Notes: generated from the sequence alone by a model not told the origin. A stretch of 28,944 nucleotides of DNA from CAZONU01 sp965370045 (GCA_965370045.1 CBDUSI010000053.1:1-28944), one strand, 5' to 3'. Numbered from the stretch's first letter, positions 8,188-17,645 are shown. A program made the numbers and translations.

Positions 8188-11100
8188 TCGCCGCGCGGGG
8201 GGCGAGGAAGTCCCCGAAGGCGAAAACAAGGAACTTCTGGACTTCGCCGACCTGGTGCGCTCGCGCCGGGCAGTTCCCAACGAAGAAGAGCGCCAACGCG
8301 TGCTGGCCCGCGTCCGGGCCGCCGGGGCGCGTCCTCGGAGAGGGTTGCCCTGGTATCTCCTGCGCACGGTCGCCGCGGCGGCCGTGGTCCTGCTCTGCGT
8401 CGGAGTCGTGGTGGCCACCAGGACTCCGCGCTCGGGGGGGCGGTCGGATCCCGATGACGGCCACATCACCAAGGGCGATCCCATCCAGATAGATGTCAAG
8501 GCGCCGGGCAAGGCCGAGGACCCCTTCGCCAAGATAGATTTCCCGACCGTCAAACCGCACGGCGTCACCAAGGACAAGAGCGTCGAGAAGCCCGGCGCGG
8601 CTCGGCGCGCGCGAGTCCTGCGCTCCGGCGGTCTGGTGATGCTCCGCCGCAAGGGCGAGGAGCGTTGGCGGGTGGCCGGCCGCGGCACTGAGCTGAGGGT
8701 CGGCGACACGCTGCGCACCTCCAGGCGCCTCAACTCCGGCGCGCGGCTCCTGGGACCGGAGGGGTCGCGGGTGGCCCTGGCCTGGGGCGGTGAGCTGCGC
8801 TTCGAGGGGCCGCGGGCCTGGCACCTGGCCGGCGGACGGGCCTTCTTTGACGTAGCCAAGCGCCCCGACCTCGGCGAGTTCCGGGTCTCGACTCCGGACG
8901 GGTCGGCCCGCGCGCTGGGCACCGAGTTCCTGCTCAGCGTCCAGACCAAGGGGGAGAAGCGCGCCACCTTCTGCTGGGTGGACGAGGGCAAGGTGGCCCT
9001 CGCCGGCGGGAAGGGCCAGAAGCTGGTCCTGGCCGCCGGCAAATCCGGCCGGCTGACCTCCGGCGCCGTCGTTCCCGCGAAGGCGGCCGGTGACGTCGAC
9101 TGGCTCAAGATCCTGGAAGGCAGGGTCGACACCGACCACGGCATCGGCGAGCTTCTGGCCCGGGCGGTCGATGGCAAGAGCGCGCCCATGCAGCCCCTGG
9201 AGATCAAGAGTCACAAGGTCAGCGTCACGGTGGTCGACCAGGTGGCCCGCACCTTTCTCGATGAGGTATTCGTCAACAACACCTATCGCCGGATGGAGGG
9301 CGTCTTCTACTATACTCTCCCGCCCGACGCGGCGGTCAGCGAGTTCGCCATGTACGTCAACGGCAAGCGCGTCGAGGGCGAGGTCATCGAGCAGAAGCGC
9401 GCCCGCCAGATATTCGAGTACATCGTCCGCCAGCGGCGCGACCCGGCGCTGCTGGAGTGGGCCGGCGGGAACCTCTTCAAGATGCGCATCTTCCCCATCG
9501 AGCCGCGCAGCACCAAGCGCATCCAGCTGGGCTACACCCAGGTTCTCGCCCGCCGGGACGGCAAGGTCACCTACTCCTACCCGCTGGTCAGCGAGAAGCT
9601 GCTCAAGAACCCCCTGCACGACCTGTCCATCGACTTCCGGGTGCTCTCCTCCTTCGGGCTCAGGAAGCTGACCTCGCCCAGCCACCGGGTGGCCCGGGCG
9701 CTGGATAAGGACGGCCTGCGCGGGGCGCTGGCCTTCCGGGCGACGGACTACTCGCCGACCCGGGACTTCTCGGTGACGTACGAAGTCCCCGATGCGCCGG
9801 AGTGCGCGGTCTTCGGCAATCGGCCGAAGGGCAAGGGCGATAACTACTTCATGCTCCAGCTCTGTCCCCGGGCGAAGCTGCCCTCGCGGAGCGCGCCGCA
9901 GCGCATTCTGGTGATCGTGGACGGTTCGGCCTCCTCGGGCGCGCAGGACTACGCGGTGGCCGGGGAGTTCGCCAGCTCCGTGGCGGACATGACCTCCGGC
10001 TGGCAGTTCGGGGTGCTGCGCGGCGGGCAGAAGCCGGAACTCTTCGGCAAGGGCCTGGTGGCCGCCGGTCCGGGGCTGTCCGTCAAGGTCCGCGAGTTCC
10101 TGAGTAGTCGCCCTCCGCTGGGGGCCACTGACCTGTTAGCCACCTTCGGCGCCGCGGCCAAGGTCATCAAGCCCGGCGAGCGCGTGCAGATCGTCTACGT
10201 GGGCGACGGCGTGGAGACGCTCGGCGAAGTCGAAGGCTCGGCGCTGGCCGACCGCATCGCCGGGCTCTTCGAGGGGCTGGACGTCGAGATTTCCTGCGCG
10301 GCGGTGGGCTCCAGCTACGACCGGCAGGTGCTCTCGCGCCTGGCCGGGGCCACCGGCGGGGTCTTCGTCAGGGTTGAGGGTGCCGCGGGCGTGCACGCCG
10401 CGGTGGGCCAGATACTGGACAGCTTCTACCAGCCGCTGATCCGCGGGGTGCGGGTGCGGGTCGAGGGCCTGAAGGCCGACGACATCTACCCGGACGCGCC
10501 GGTCACGGTGGCCGACGGGGACACGCTCGTAGTCCTGGGTCGCGCGGGCCGCACCGGCCGCGGGAAGGTGATCGTCACCGGCCAGACCGCGGGGGGCGCC
10601 TTCCGCAAGACCTACGACGTGAAGCTGGAGGCCGACCCGGAGAACAACCGCTTCCTGCCGCGGCTGTGGGCCAAGGCGCACATCGACTCGCTGTTTGCAC
10701 AGATGGGCCTGGCGGGCGCGTCGGAGGACTCGCGCCTCCGCCTGCGGATCATCGATACGTCTGTCCATTACCAAATTATGAGCCCCTTCACCGCCTTCCT
10801 GGTGCTGGAGGGCGAGGACCACTTCAAGAAGTTCAAGATCAAGCGCCGCAAGAAGATGTGGGACTGGCACGGCGACGCGGAGGGGATTTCCTCCACCGCG
10901 CGCGGCGGACAGGTGGTGCCGGGGGGGGGGACGACCGGTGGAGAGGGGCTGAAGAAGAAGTGGCCCCCCGACTTCCCCGGGCCGAGCATGGACCCCTCGG
11001 ATAACCCCAGAGACCCGAAGCCGTCGAAGCGGCCGAGGCCCACGATGACCCCAATGCCTGAGCCGCCGATGAAGGGCGCGTTCACGAAGTCCGGATCCTT

Positions 11101-14100
11101 CCGCGACCGGTGGCGCATCGACGAGAAGTATCAGAGCTGGGACGGGCGCGAGGAAGAGCGCAAGCTGGAAAGATACAAAAGCGATGGCGGCTTCGACTAC
11201 GACCCGCGGGCCCGCAAGGACATGGAGTGGCGCGAGTGGGACGCGAAGGGCCGCCTCGGCGACAAGTTGAGGTACAAGGATTACGGAATCAAGCGCTTGA
11301 TGCGGAGCATCGAGGACGCCACGGTGCCTCACTCCAGGACGCTGGTCTATCCCGACGGCTGGGAGAGGGCAACTACCAGAGTCCCGATTCTCGGGGAGGT
11401 TCCCATCCTGGGCATGTTGTTCGCTGGCCGCAGACGCGTCGCCGAGGAGCTGGCCAACGCCGAGTACGTGCTCGACACCATGCGCGGCAAGGGCTATTCC
11501 CTGCCCGCGGTGACCGGCGGCACCCCGGCCCAGCGGTTGGCCCAGGCGGAGTACGTTATCGCTACCATGATCAAGAAGGGCTTCAGCGTCCACAAGATGG
11601 TCGGCACCAGCGCGCTGGGTCTGATCCCCGACGTACGCACCAAGGTCGTCGACATCCGTCCGTCCACCGGCCACGTGGCCCTGGGCGCCGGCAAGAGATC
11701 GGGCATCAAGGAGGGCTTCATCTTCCTGATTCACCGCGGCGACCGCTACGTCGGCAAGGTGCGGGTAACCACCGTGTGGGACAACTTCAGCGGCGGCACC
11801 ATCGTCGAGCGCAAGGCGCCCATCAAGGCCGGCGACGATGCGATGACCGACACCACCCCCGGGGCCTCGCGGCCCGAGCCCGCGCCGGTGGTCAGGGCGC
11901 CCCGGCCGGTCTACCGGCGGCCGGGGCGGATATCCCGTTACGTCTCTCCGCTCTTGACTGACAGAAAGGTAGTAGGGCTCAGAATCGACAGGCCCCTGCG
12001 CTCATCGGCCGTCTACAAGCGCGTCATTGCCATCGGCAAGGCCAAGCTGGCCGACCGCCTCAACCTCTCGCTGGCGCTCGAGGCGGAGGGCAAGTTCGCC
12101 GAAGCCGCCAGGGCCTTGAAGCCGGTCATCGCCAGGATGCCCGAGGTCCCCGACCTGTGGCTGGAGCTCGGCTCGCTGCATCTCAGGTCCAGGGACAAGA
12201 AGGCCTCCGACGCGGCCTTCAAGAAGGCCCTGAAGCTTACTCCCGAAAAGGACCGCCCCGCGCTGCGCGCGCGCATCGGGCAGATTCTGGCCGCGTTCGT
12301 TGATTACGTGAGCGCCGCCGAGTTCTACCGGGCGGCGGCGCTGGCCGCCCGCCAGCCGGCCGGGGGCGCGGGCTGGGCCGCGACGGCGGCGGACTGCTAC
12401 CGGAACGCCGGCCGCGCCGGGCAGGCTCGCAAGCTGTGGACTGCGCTCGGCGCCAAGTGGCCGCGGAACGGAGGCGTGCTGGCCGCCGCCGCGCGCTGGC
12501 ACCTGGCCAGCGGCGACGGCCCGGCCGAGGCCGCGAAGCTCTTCGGCCTGGCGCGCGGCCGCGGCGAGGCCTGCGGCCACGAGATGGTCCGCGCGCTGCG
12601 CCGCGCCGGCCAGGGCCAGGAGGCGGTCATCGAGGCCCGGGCGATCTTGAAGGTCTCCACGTCGCCGAGGGAAGTCAGCGCGGTGTTGGGCACGCTGGCC
12701 GAGAGCCACACCAAGTTCGCCCGGCGCGAGGCCGTCCGGCTGCTCGGTCCGCGCGCCGGCAGCGCCCAGCGGGCCGGCGTCGCTCAGGCCATGCACGCGT
12801 ACCCGACGATGAGGGCCGGCGAAACGCTGGACGCGCTGGCCGCCGCGCTCCGAGGGGGCTTTCCCGACGGAGGGCGCCTGGCGGCGTTCGGAGCCCTGGT
12901 GTCGGCCGGCCGGCGAACCATCACGATCCGCGCGGGCAAGAGCGGCCCCATTTCGGAAATGCTTACTCCCCTGCTGGTCGATCCCGGAGACCCGCTCAAG
13001 CTCTCCCGGGCAATCGGCGCCGCCCAAGTCCTGGGCGGCAGCGGCTTTCACAGGGAAGCCCTGAGCGCCGCCGAAGGGCTGCTGGCCCGCCGGAAGCTGA
13101 GTGCCCGGCAGCGCCTGGGACTCCAGCAAATCCTGTTCGTCGCACTGGAGAAGCTGGGCCGCAAGGAGGAGGCTGCGCGGCGCATGGCCGCGGCCTTCGA
13201 CGCGGCCGAGGGGCCCGCGGCGGCCGTTCATTTCGGCTGGCAGGTCTTCGGGCGGCGCATGGCCGCCAAGGAGTTCGAGGGGGCCGCGGGCGTGGTCGAG
13301 AGGATCGCGCGCAAGCTGGCCGGCGGCGAGTACGACGCTTACGCGAGTGGGCGGTTGGCCCGCATGCGCGCGGAGCTTTTCCGCGGCTTCAAGCGCGGCA
13401 TGAAGCCCGCCGAGGCCGACAAGCTGGTGATTCGCCTGGCCGCCAAGTACCCGGAGGACGTCGCGTATCTCTCGTCTCGCGCCAAGATACTGGCCGGGGA
13501 CGGCAAGTACCCCGACGCCGCCGAGTTCCTGCGCAAGTCAATCAGGCGCCTGGCGGGCGCGCCGGCGCGCATCGCCAAGCGGCCCGATCTCGCCCGCGAC
13601 CGCGCCGCCGGCCGCGCCAGCCTGATTTCCCTGCTGGGCCGGGTCTCCGCCCAGGACGCGGAGCTGCGCGTGGCCTTCCTGGCCGAGGCTGCGGCCAGAC
13701 GCGGGAAAGAGGACGCGATCCTGCGGCCCTGGACGGAGGCGGCGCTCTCGTGTCTCCTGGCCGCGGCCGACGAAGGCGCCCACCTCAAGATGCTGGCCGG
13801 CCTGGCCGCTTCAGAGCCGGCCGAGCCGGGCTGGTCCCGGCGGCTGGCCGCGGCCTACTACCGCAACGGGAAGCTCAAGGAGGCTCGGAAGGTCTGCGAA
13901 CGGCTCCTTGAGTCCTCACCCGCTGACGCGGCGCTGGCCCTGCGGCTTCACTCGCTCTGCGTACGGCTCAAGGACGCGGGGGCCGCCAAGAGGTACCGCG
14001 ACCTGGCGCTGGATGCGCTGGAGCTTCGACCCGACCTGCTCCAGCAGTACGCCAGCCAGTGGCAGCGCCGGGCCGATCGCCGCGAGTGGGCGCTGGAAGC

Positions 14101-16552
14101 CTGGAAGCGCCTGGCCAAACGAGGTCCCCACGCCCGTAGCGGCTACGCGGCTTACATGGCCGGAAGCACGGCCCAGTATCTCGGCCGCAACAAGGCGGCG
14201 ATGGGCTTCTACTTCCGGGTGCTGGAGGCCGAGGGGGGCGCCCACGCCCAGTCGGCCATTGACAACCTGACCAATCTCTGGAACCAGAACCGGGGCAGGA
14301 TCGAGTTCAAGGCCAGGCTGAAGAAGGCGCTGGTCGCGTGGAAGGGCGGTCCCGGCAGGGCCTACCTCCACGTCCTGCAGTCGCAGACGGAAGCGGCCGG
14401 CAACGCCCGTGAGGGTCGGACAATCTTGAAGAAGGCCGCCGAGGTGAAGCTCTCCGACGACAACTGCGCCGCCCCGGCCGGCGTGCTGATCCGCGCCTTC
14501 ATCCGCCGTGGATGGCACGACGAGGCCGAGCGCTACGCGCGGAGGAGCGCCGGGAAGTTGGGGGCTGCGTCCCGCCGGCAGTTGCTGCGCGCCGCCGCCA
14601 CCTGGTTCTACAACTGCGGCCAGCGGTCCCGGGCCAGGGGCATCTACCGCGAGCTCCTGCGCAGGCCGGACGCCCACGAGGACCATGACCGCGCGCAGCT
14701 CGTCAACGTTCTGGTCGCCGACAATGACTTGTCGGGGGCCGAGCGCGAGCTGCGCAAGATAACCGGCCGCAGCGGCAGCCAGACGCTGTACAACGCCTGG
14801 AGCCAGGTGATCACCGGCTACCGCAGCCGGGGCAAGCACCGCCAGGCCGCCCGGGTGGCAATCGATGCCCTGGACAGGTACTCGGGCGACAGCGCCTTCT
14901 ACGCCCAGTGCGGTTACACCTGCATTTACGCCCTGAACGACGCCGTCGTGCGCGCGGGCCTGGACGCCGCCACTCGCGAGCGGATAAAGAAGGCCGTCCT
15001 GTCCGCCACGGAGAAGCATTTCGAGAACGCCTCGGCGATCAGTGCCCGGTACGGCCGCTGGTACGACTACTGGTACACCTACGGGCATAATTGCATCGAC
15101 AAGCTCGGCCTGCGAGCCAAGATCGACGAGTTGGCCCGCAAGGCCGGGGAGAGTTCAGAGGCGGGCCGGGTGCTGCACGCCGCCCGGTACTTTCACACCC
15201 GCGGCAAGAGCAAGGAGGCCACCAAGCTCTACGCCCGCGCGCTGGGGCTGCCCGGTGCGGACCGGCGGAGCATCCTCCCGCATCTCTACAACCTGTGCTA
15301 CGCCTACGGCAGCAAGGAGCAGAAGGGCGAGGCCCTCAAGTACTTGGAGGAGCTCCTGGAGCTGGGCGTCTACAGGCAGCCGACCTACCTCAGCCAACGG
15401 ATATACCTGCTCTACCAGCTGGGCCGCAAGAAGGAGGCCCGCAAGGCCTGCCGCGGTCTGCTCGACGATCCCCGTGCCTTGCGCTACGGACACGCGTGGC
15501 TGGGCACCGTGGCTGGCTACTGCCAGAATTACAGCGACTGGGCCACAGCAGCGGAGGTCTGGGAGCTGGCCATCCGCGCCCTGCGGGCCTACAACCGCGC
15601 CTACCGGGGGGGCGCCAACTACCACGCGCTGACCAACTACTACACCTACGCGGCGCGCTGCTACACCCAGGACAAGCGGAACGAGGAGGCACTGGCCTGC
15701 TACCTGCGCGGCCTGTCGGTGATCCCCCGCGACTACTGCACCAGCTGTTACAAGACCTTCCGGAGCGCGGCCCTCAAGCAGTTTCTCAAGGGGCGGGTCC
15801 TGGACGAGGCGGTGGCCGGCTACGAGAAGGCCGTCAAGAAGTCCGGCGGCCAGGAGAAGCCCCAACTGCGCGTCGCCTTCGCGGAAGCCTACCGTCAGGC
15901 CGGCAAGACCCGGCAGATGCTTCATAACCTCCAGATCGCCGCGGACCTGTTGCCCAAGGACATGAAGCTCCGCCAACAAGTCATCACCGGCTACAAGCGT
16001 CTCGGCGACAAAGAGGCGGTCATCAAGGCTTACCTCTCCTGGGCCAAGATGGACCGCCAGAACATCGAGATATACCGGGCCCTGGGCGACTACTACAAGT
16101 CGCTGGGCCGCGACGAGGAGGCCATGCTGGCCTGGGCGACCATGGCCGAAGTGCGGCCCCGCGAGTCCGAGGGCTATCGCGCGTACGCCAAGAAGCTCGT
16201 GAGCCACGGCCGGCACAAGAAGGCCGCGGTGGGTCTGCGCAAGGCGATCCGCTACCGGCCGACCCGGCACGACATCGCCAACGAGTTGGCCTCGGTCTAT
16301 CGCCGGCTCAAGCAGGAGGAGAAGATCGCCAAGCTGTGGACTGACGGCGAAAAGGCCTGCCGCCAGGCCATGAAGGATTTCGCGGACGACCCGCTGCCGT
16401 GGCTTAACCTGGTACGCTTCCTCAAGGCCCAGAAGAAGACTACGGAGGCCCGGAAGATGTGCAACAGGATACTCAAGCGCCGCTGGCCGCGCTTCCAGGG
16501 CGAGACCCACAGCGAGGCCCGGCGGCTCATGAGCAGCCTGGGCAAGTCCTGA
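8165..16552 (+). CDS. Giant FecR-VIT-VWA-TPR membrane-anchored protein
   Basis: This is a 2795-residue protein. The ATG at 8165 follows GAGGAGGT (8152-8159). Residues 1-60 are charged and probably cytoplasmic, and 61-86 form one membrane helix. About 147-300 is a FecR domain (core RVSTPDGSARALGTEF, then VDEGKVAL). About 342-480 is a VIT domain. About 578-760 is a von Willebrand A domain with metal-site DGSAS (Asp586, Ser588, Ser590) and a later threonine in LGATDLL. A tail with MSPFTAFLVLE, usual in VIT-VWA proteins, comes next. About 915-1000 is a Gly/Pro/Lys linker. A secretin-like VPILGEVPILGMLF lies at 1073-1086, then a duplicated AEYVxxTMxxKG unit, then a FlgT-C-like beta domain (about 1155-1225). 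From about 1280 to the end are TPR-type helices. The N-terminal half suggests control of the overlapping sigma factor, the rest a large extracytoplasmic scaffold. Function is inference. Confidence 0.85.
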   Translation: MSFLEEFDRRAGGEEVPEGENKELLDFADLVRSRRAVPNEEERQRVLARVRAAGARPRRGLPWYLLRTVAAAAVVLLCVGVVVATRTPRSGGRSDPDDGHITKGDPIQIDVKAPGKAEDPFAKIDFPTVKPHGVTKDKSVEKPGAARRARVLRSGGLVMLRRKGEERWRVAGRGTELRVGDTLRTSRRLNSGARLLGPEGSRVALAWGGELRFEGPRAWHLAGGRAFFDVAKRPDLGEFRVSTPDGSARALGTEFLLSVQTKGEKRATFCWVDEGKVALAGGKGQKLVLAAGKSGRLTSGAVVPAKAAGDVDWLKILEGRVDTDHGIGELLARAVDGKSAPMQPLEIKSHKVSVTVVDQVARTFLDEVFVNNTYRRMEGVFYYTLPPDAAVSEFAMYVNGKRVEGEVIEQKRARQIFEYIVRQRRDPALLEWAGGNLFKMRIFPIEPRSTKRIQLGYTQVLARRDGKVTYSYPLVSEKLLKNPLHDLSIDFRVLSSFGLRKLTSPSHRVARALDKDGLRGALAFRATDYSPTRDFSVTYEVPDAPECAVFGNRPKGKGDNYFMLQLCPRAKLPSRSAPQRILVIVDGSASSGAQDYAVAGEFASSVADMTSGWQFGVLRGGQKPELFGKGLVAAGPGLSVKVREFLSSRPPLGATDLLATFGAAAKVIKPGERVQIVYVGDGVETLGEVEGSALADRIAGLFEGLDVEISCAAVGSSYDRQVLSRLAGATGGVFVRVEGAAGVHAAVGQILDSFYQPLIRGVRVRVEGLKADDIYPDAPVTVADGDTLVVLGRAGRTGRGKVIVTGQTAGGAFRKTYDVKLEADPENNRFLPRLWAKAHIDSLFAQMGLAGASEDSRLRLRIIDTSVHYQIMSPFTAFLVLEGEDHFKKFKIKRRKKMWDWHGDAEGISSTARGGQVVPGGGTTGGEGLKKKWPPDFPGPSMDPSDNPRDPKPSKRPRPTMTPMPEPPMKGAFTKSGSFRDRWRIDEKYQSWDGREEERKLERYKSDGGFDYDPRARKDMEWREWDAKGRLGDKLRYKDYGIKRLMRSIEDATVPHSRTLVYPDGWERATTRVPILGEVPILGMLFAGRRRVAEELANAEYVLDTMRGKGYSLPAVTGGTPAQRLAQAEYVIATMIKKGFSVHKMVGTSALGLIPDVRTKVVDIRPSTGHVALGAGKRSGIKEGFIFLIHRGDRYVGKVRVTTVWDNFSGGTIVERKAPIKAGDDAMTDTTPGASRPEPAPVVRAPRPVYRRPGRISRYVSPLLTDRKVVGLRIDRPLRSSAVYKRVIAIGKAKLADRLNLSLALEAEGKFAEAARALKPVIARMPEVPDLWLELGSLHLRSRDKKASDAAFKKALKLTPEKDRPALRARIGQILAAFVDYVSAAEFYRAAALAARQPAGGAGWAATAADCYRNAGRAGQARKLWTALGAKWPRNGGVLAAAARWHLASGDGPAEAAKLFGLARGRGEACGHEMVRALRRAGQGQEAVIEARAILKVSTSPREVSAVLGTLAESHTKFARREAVRLLGPRAGSAQRAGVAQAMHAYPTMRAGETLDALAAALRGGFPDGGRLAAFGALVSAGRRTITIRAGKSGPISEMLTPLLVDPGDPLKLSRAIGAAQVLGGSGFHREALSAAEGLLARRKLSARQRLGLQQILFVALEKLGRKEEAARRMAAAFDAAEGPAAAVHFGWQVFGRRMAAKEFEGAAGVVERIARKLAGGEYDAYASGRLARMRAELFRGFKRGMKPAEADKLVIRLAAKYPEDVAYLSSRAKILAGDGKYPDAAEFLRKSIRRLAGAPARIAKRPDLARDRAAGRASLISLLGRVSAQDAELRVAFLAEAAARRGKEDAILRPWTEAALSCLLAAADEGAHLKMLAGLAASEPAEPGWSRRLAAAYYRNGKLKEARKVCERLLESSPADAALALRLHSLCVRLKDAGAAKRYRDLALDALELRPDLLQQYASQWQRRADRREWALEAWKRLAKRGPHARSGYAAYMAGSTAQYLGRNKAAMGFYFRVLEAEGGAHAQSAIDNLTNLWNQNRGRIEFKARLKKALVAWKGGPGRAYLHVLQSQTEAAGNAREGRTILKKAAEVKLSDDNCAAPAGVLIRAFIRRGWHDEAERYARRSAGKLGAASRRQLLRAAATWFYNCGQRSRARGIYRELLRRPDAHEDHDRAQLVNVLVADNDLSGAERELRKITGRSGSQTLYNAWSQVITGYRSRGKHRQAARVAIDALDRYSGDSAFYAQCGYTCIYALNDAVVRAGLDAATRERIKKAVLSATEKHFENASAISARYGRWYDYWYTYGHNCIDKLGLRAKIDELARKAGESSEAGRVLHAARYFHTRGKSKEATKLYARALGLPGADRRSILPHLYNLCYAYGSKEQKGEALKYLEELLELGVYRQPTYLSQRIYLLYQLGRKKEARKACRGLLDDPRALRYGHAWLGTVAGYCQNYSDWATAAEVWELAIRALRAYNRAYRGGANYHALTNYYTYAARCYTQDKRNEEALACYLRGLSVIPRDYCTSCYKTFRSAALKQFLKGRVLDEAVAGYEKAVKKSGGQEKPQLRVAFAEAYRQAGKTRQMLHNLQIAADLLPKDMKLRQQVITGYKRLGDKEAVIKAYLSWAKMDRQNIEIYRALGDYYKSLGRDEEAMLAWATMAEVRPRESEGYRAYAKKLVSHGRHKKAAVGLRKAIRYRPTRHDIANELASVYRRLKQEEKIAKLWTDGEKACRQAMKDFADDPLPWLNLVRFLKAQKKTTEARKMCNRILKRRWPRFQGETHSEARRLMSSLGKS
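10921..10930 (+). repeat. Run of ten G inside the giant gene
   Basis: A homopolymer of ten G lies in the linker after the VIT-VWA part (residues about 919-922, in VVPGGGTT). A one-base slip would end translation soon after and separate the FecR-VIT-VWA part from the TPR part. It may be a contingency (phase-variation) tract or a place prone to sequencing error. Confidence 0.5.
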
Positions 16553-16666
16553 CAGGGCGTGAAGCGAGCGCTGAGGGCGATGGTTTAGCGCAATGCTCAG
16601 ATGACCTGTGCAGGAGCATGGCGCCGCTGACAGAGACACCGGTGTGCATTCGGCGCCTAGCGGGGG
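16553..16666. terminator. Gap between convergent genes with inverted sequences
   Basis: Between the convergent stops lie GGCGCC at 16620-16625 and again at 16652-16657, with the palindrome ACACCGGTGT (16636-16645) between them. An outer gcgct/agcgc pair lies near 16567-16590. These could form stems that end transcription from both sides. No T run follows, so this is only a suggestion. Confidence 0.25.
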
Positions 16667-17512
16667 CTATTCCTCCTGTTCAGCATCGGTGGGCCCTTTC
16701 ACCTTCGGAGGAACAATCGGTGCTTTGCCACCCAGAACGTCATCCAAGCGCCTATACTCACTAGCATGTCTTTTCCACCACATTTCCATCTCCCTGACTA
16801 TCATAGCTTTCATTTCCGCTGAAGGCTTTCCTTCTGTGAGTTCCCAAGACTTGAGGCCTGGCATAGCCTCAATCTCGTTTCCGACGACGACGCATAGATT
16901 TCTGAGGACCTCCGCCTGTTCATCATACCCTTCAGCGTTCTTCAATTCTGCCATCAACTTCGTGACCCCTTCTCTGATTCGGAATGTCGATACGAACCTA
17001 CCCCTACTGGTGTAGCCGAGGTCATTCGGATGGACCGCCAAGATTGACATCACAAAAGGAAAGCTCTCTTCCTGATATCCGAGTGCATAGAGCGTCCAAC
17101 CTGCGTCAGCGCGCACATTCGCCTGAGATTCACCAGCCGCCATGCGGAGTATCGCTTGTGCGATTTCAGGCGTGCTACGGCTATTCTTGAATCTAGCCAG
17201 TGTTCTTACGGCCGCCAGTCTGACCACGGCCTTCTCGTCCTCAAGCGCGGCAACGAGAGCCGGAACACCCTTGTCACCAAGGTCAGCAAGAGAAGATGCA
17301 TTCGCAAATGCGTAGCTTGGATCAGTTGACCTGCGAAGATCTCGCTCGAATTCCCTGACGCTCCATGTAGCAGCTAGTCTTAGGATGAGCAACACCGCCG
17401 TAGCCAGTACTAGCCCTGCGAACAGACACAAACAGACCTTGAGAACTGTCGATCTCGTGGTGCCTCTTGCGCCCTCGCGCTTATCGCGATCCTCAGTTCC
17501 AGCCACGTGCAT
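16667..17512 (-). CDS. Membrane-anchored HEAT-repeat protein, hypothetical
   Basis: This 281-residue protein starts from the ATG at 17512, which has an AAAGGGG site three bases upstream. An in-frame TTG at 17563 would add 17 residues but would overlap another small frame. After a basic N-terminus there is a membrane helix at about residues 27-50 (VLKVCLCLFAGLVLATAVLL). Residues about 70-180 hold HEAT-like repeats of the VPALVAALEDEKAVVRLAAVRTLARF type, followed by a mixed helical C-terminus (WELTEGKPSAEMKAMIV). HEAT domains bind other proteins; no catalytic motif is seen. Base composition is clearly lower in GC than the giant gene and the PbpC-A2M operon, suggesting a different origin. It is convergent with the giant gene. 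Confidence 0.65.
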   Translation of the reverse strand: MHVAGTEDRDKREGARGTTRSTVLKVCLCLFAGLVLATAVLLILRLAATWSVREFERDLRRSTDPSYAFANASSLADLGDKGVPALVAALEDEKAVVRLAAVRTLARFKNSRSTPEIAQAILRMAAGESQANVRADAGWTLYALGYQEESFPFVMSILAVHPNDLGYTSRGRFVSTFRIREGVTKLMAELKNAEGYDEQAEVLRNLCVVVGNEIEAMPGLKSWELTEGKPSAEMKAMIVREMEMWWKRHASEYRRLDDVLGGKAPIVPPKVKGPTDAEQEE

Positions 17513-17525
17513 GGCCCCTTTCGTA

Positions 17526-17645
17526 TCACTTAGAGCGGAGGAATTCACGCACTTTCTTCTCAACAGCCGCCCCTTCCTTTAGGTCATTCGCTGACCACCC
17601 CTCCTTTGGGTCATTCCGGTGACACCCATCGTTATTGCTCACCAT
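17526..17645 (-). CDS. Doubtful small ORF with a 27-nt tandem repeat
   Basis: An open frame runs to a stop at 17526, ending KKVREFLRSK. The ATG at 17645 would give 39 residues, and the frame stays open upstream to about 17747, overlapping the end of the next gene. The coding stretch contains two imperfect 27-nt units (NDPKEG and NDLKEG in the protein). No good ribosome site is seen. It sits just before the HEAT gene in the same direction. It may be a real short gene, a leader peptide or chance. Confidence 0.2.
   Translation of the reverse strand: MVSNNDGCHRNDPKEGWSANDLKEGAAVEKKVREFLRSK
17570..17617 (-). repeat. Two-copy 27-nt tandem repeat
   Basis: The unit gaatgacc(c/t)aaagga(g/a)gggg is present twice with a 27-base period (nine codons) on the minus strand. 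Each copy contains an AAAGGA purine run resembling a ribosome site. It lies about 60-105 bases upstream of the HEAT gene's ATG at 17512. Confidence 0.5.

Noticed and set aside
8042..9685. Long open frame on the minus strand opposite the sigma and FecR-VIT region
   Set aside because: It is the antisense shadow of well-recognised domains and has no motif of its own.
11381..11422. Calling the giant protein a secretin
   Set aside because: Only one short signature is present; the secretin beta-barrel and N domains are missing.
10136..11734. A 532-codon open frame on the minus strand opposite the VWA and linker region
   Set aside because: Antisense shadow; its composition (Arg/Gly/His-rich, no domain) is typical of GC-rich artefacts.
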